From the NCBI GenBank assembly GCA_028718065.1, contig JAQUMP010000283.1:1-5308 (forward strand): DNA of 5,308 nucleotides, read 5' to 3'. Within the stretch, counting starts at the first letter, position 1, and every line of letters starts with the position of its first letter. This DNA is from Chitinivibrionales bacterium (GTDB lineage: Bacteria; Fibrobacterota; Chitinivibrionia; Chitinivibrionales; FEN-1185). Of the stretch, positions 5,132 through 5,308 are shown piece after piece. Made by a program: the position numbers and the translations under genes. Under the pieces are notes generated by a model. It saw only the letters and a list, made by a program, of their open reading frames with translations. It made no database searches and was not told the DNA's origin.

Positions 5132-5226
5132 ATTGTTCAAATAAAGAAAGCAATTGCCACCTAAGCCACCCGTCGATCCGGAATGTATTTTGTTCGTACC
5201 CTTTTATTTCAGCAGGAGCGTAACCT

Positions 5227-5308
5227 ATGAAAATGAAATATCCAAAGGAGCGGGTCTTTGATGTGCTCATTGAGCAGGATTCGGAGGGGTATTATGTGGC
5301 GTCGGTTC
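5227..5308 (+). CDS. hicB: HicB-type antitoxin, 5' fragment cut by the window end
   Basis: The 27 visible codons read MKMKYPKERV, then FDVLIEQDSEGYYVASV. The V-x-x-E-x-D-x-E-G-Y-Y-V-A-S-V pattern is the first two strands of the HicB RNase-H-like fold, usually followed by P-x-L-x-G-C. HicB neutralises the HicA mRNA interferase and often represses the operon through a C-terminal DNA-binding domain, which lies beyond the window. CAGGAG at 5213-5218, 8 nt upstream, sets ATG 5227 as the start; the second ATG at 5233 is less well spaced. No hicA precedes it, so hicA, if present, should be downstream. The identification rests on a short stretch but the pattern is distinctive. Confidence 0.7.
   Translation, partial: MKMKYPKERVFDVLIEQDSEGYYVASV

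Noticed and set aside
5077..5223. 48-codon + strand ORF ending just before hicB
   Set aside because: No Shine-Dalgarno of normal spacing, product without recognisable pattern, and it runs through the likely hicB promoter; probably a chance ORF, though its stop close to the hicB start is curious.

Overview
The window looks like chromosomal DNA from a Gram-negative, probably anaerobic or fermentative bacterium. The reasons are a PPDK-type pyruvate/PEP enzyme, a secreted CsgG-like envelope protein, and tightly packed genes all on the + strand. The combination (PPDK plus a CsgG-like protein with the paired-cysteine motif) reminds me of Elusimicrobiota, Fibrobacterota or spirochaete-type genomes. 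That is only an impression; no rRNA or other phylogenetic marker is present.

Layout, left to right. (1) 1-95: AT-rich leader with two perfect tandem copies of a 15-bp sequence and a strong Shine-Dalgarno. (2) 96-2972: ppdK, a complete pyruvate, phosphate dikinase with all recognisable catalytic residues, followed by an added ~55-residue lysine-rich tail built on a five-residue 'KK' period. (3) 2973-3139: a 167-nt intergenic region that is almost wholly self-complementary. It holds a short GC hairpin, a ~104-nt long imperfect hairpin whose wobble pairs are all G-U in the + sense RNA, and a 7-bp hairpin just ahead of the next start. (4) 3140-3850: a PHP-domain metal-dependent phosphoesterase of the YcdX type. 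(5) 3851-4016: intergenic region with a perfect TGTGA-N6-TCACA (Crp/Fnr-type) site placed as in a class II activated promoter. (6) 4017-4805: a secreted CsgG-like protein with one membrane segment, fused in frame at its C-terminus to a small toxin-like domain. (7) 4823-5038: a YgiT-type zinc-finger antitoxin, the expected partner of that domain. (8) 5039-5226: a promoter with a possible operator. (9) 5227-5308: the first 27 codons of a HicB-type antitoxin, cut by the window edge.

The left half is metabolic and household DNA (PPDK, PHP phosphatase). The right end, from about 4570, looks like an accessory islet of toxin-antitoxin genes that has replaced the 3' end of the CsgG-like gene. The most unusual items are the CsgG-toxin chimera, the histone-H1-like tail on PPDK, and the structured ppdK-PHP intergenic region. 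I see no CRISPR array, tRNA, rRNA or transposase gene.
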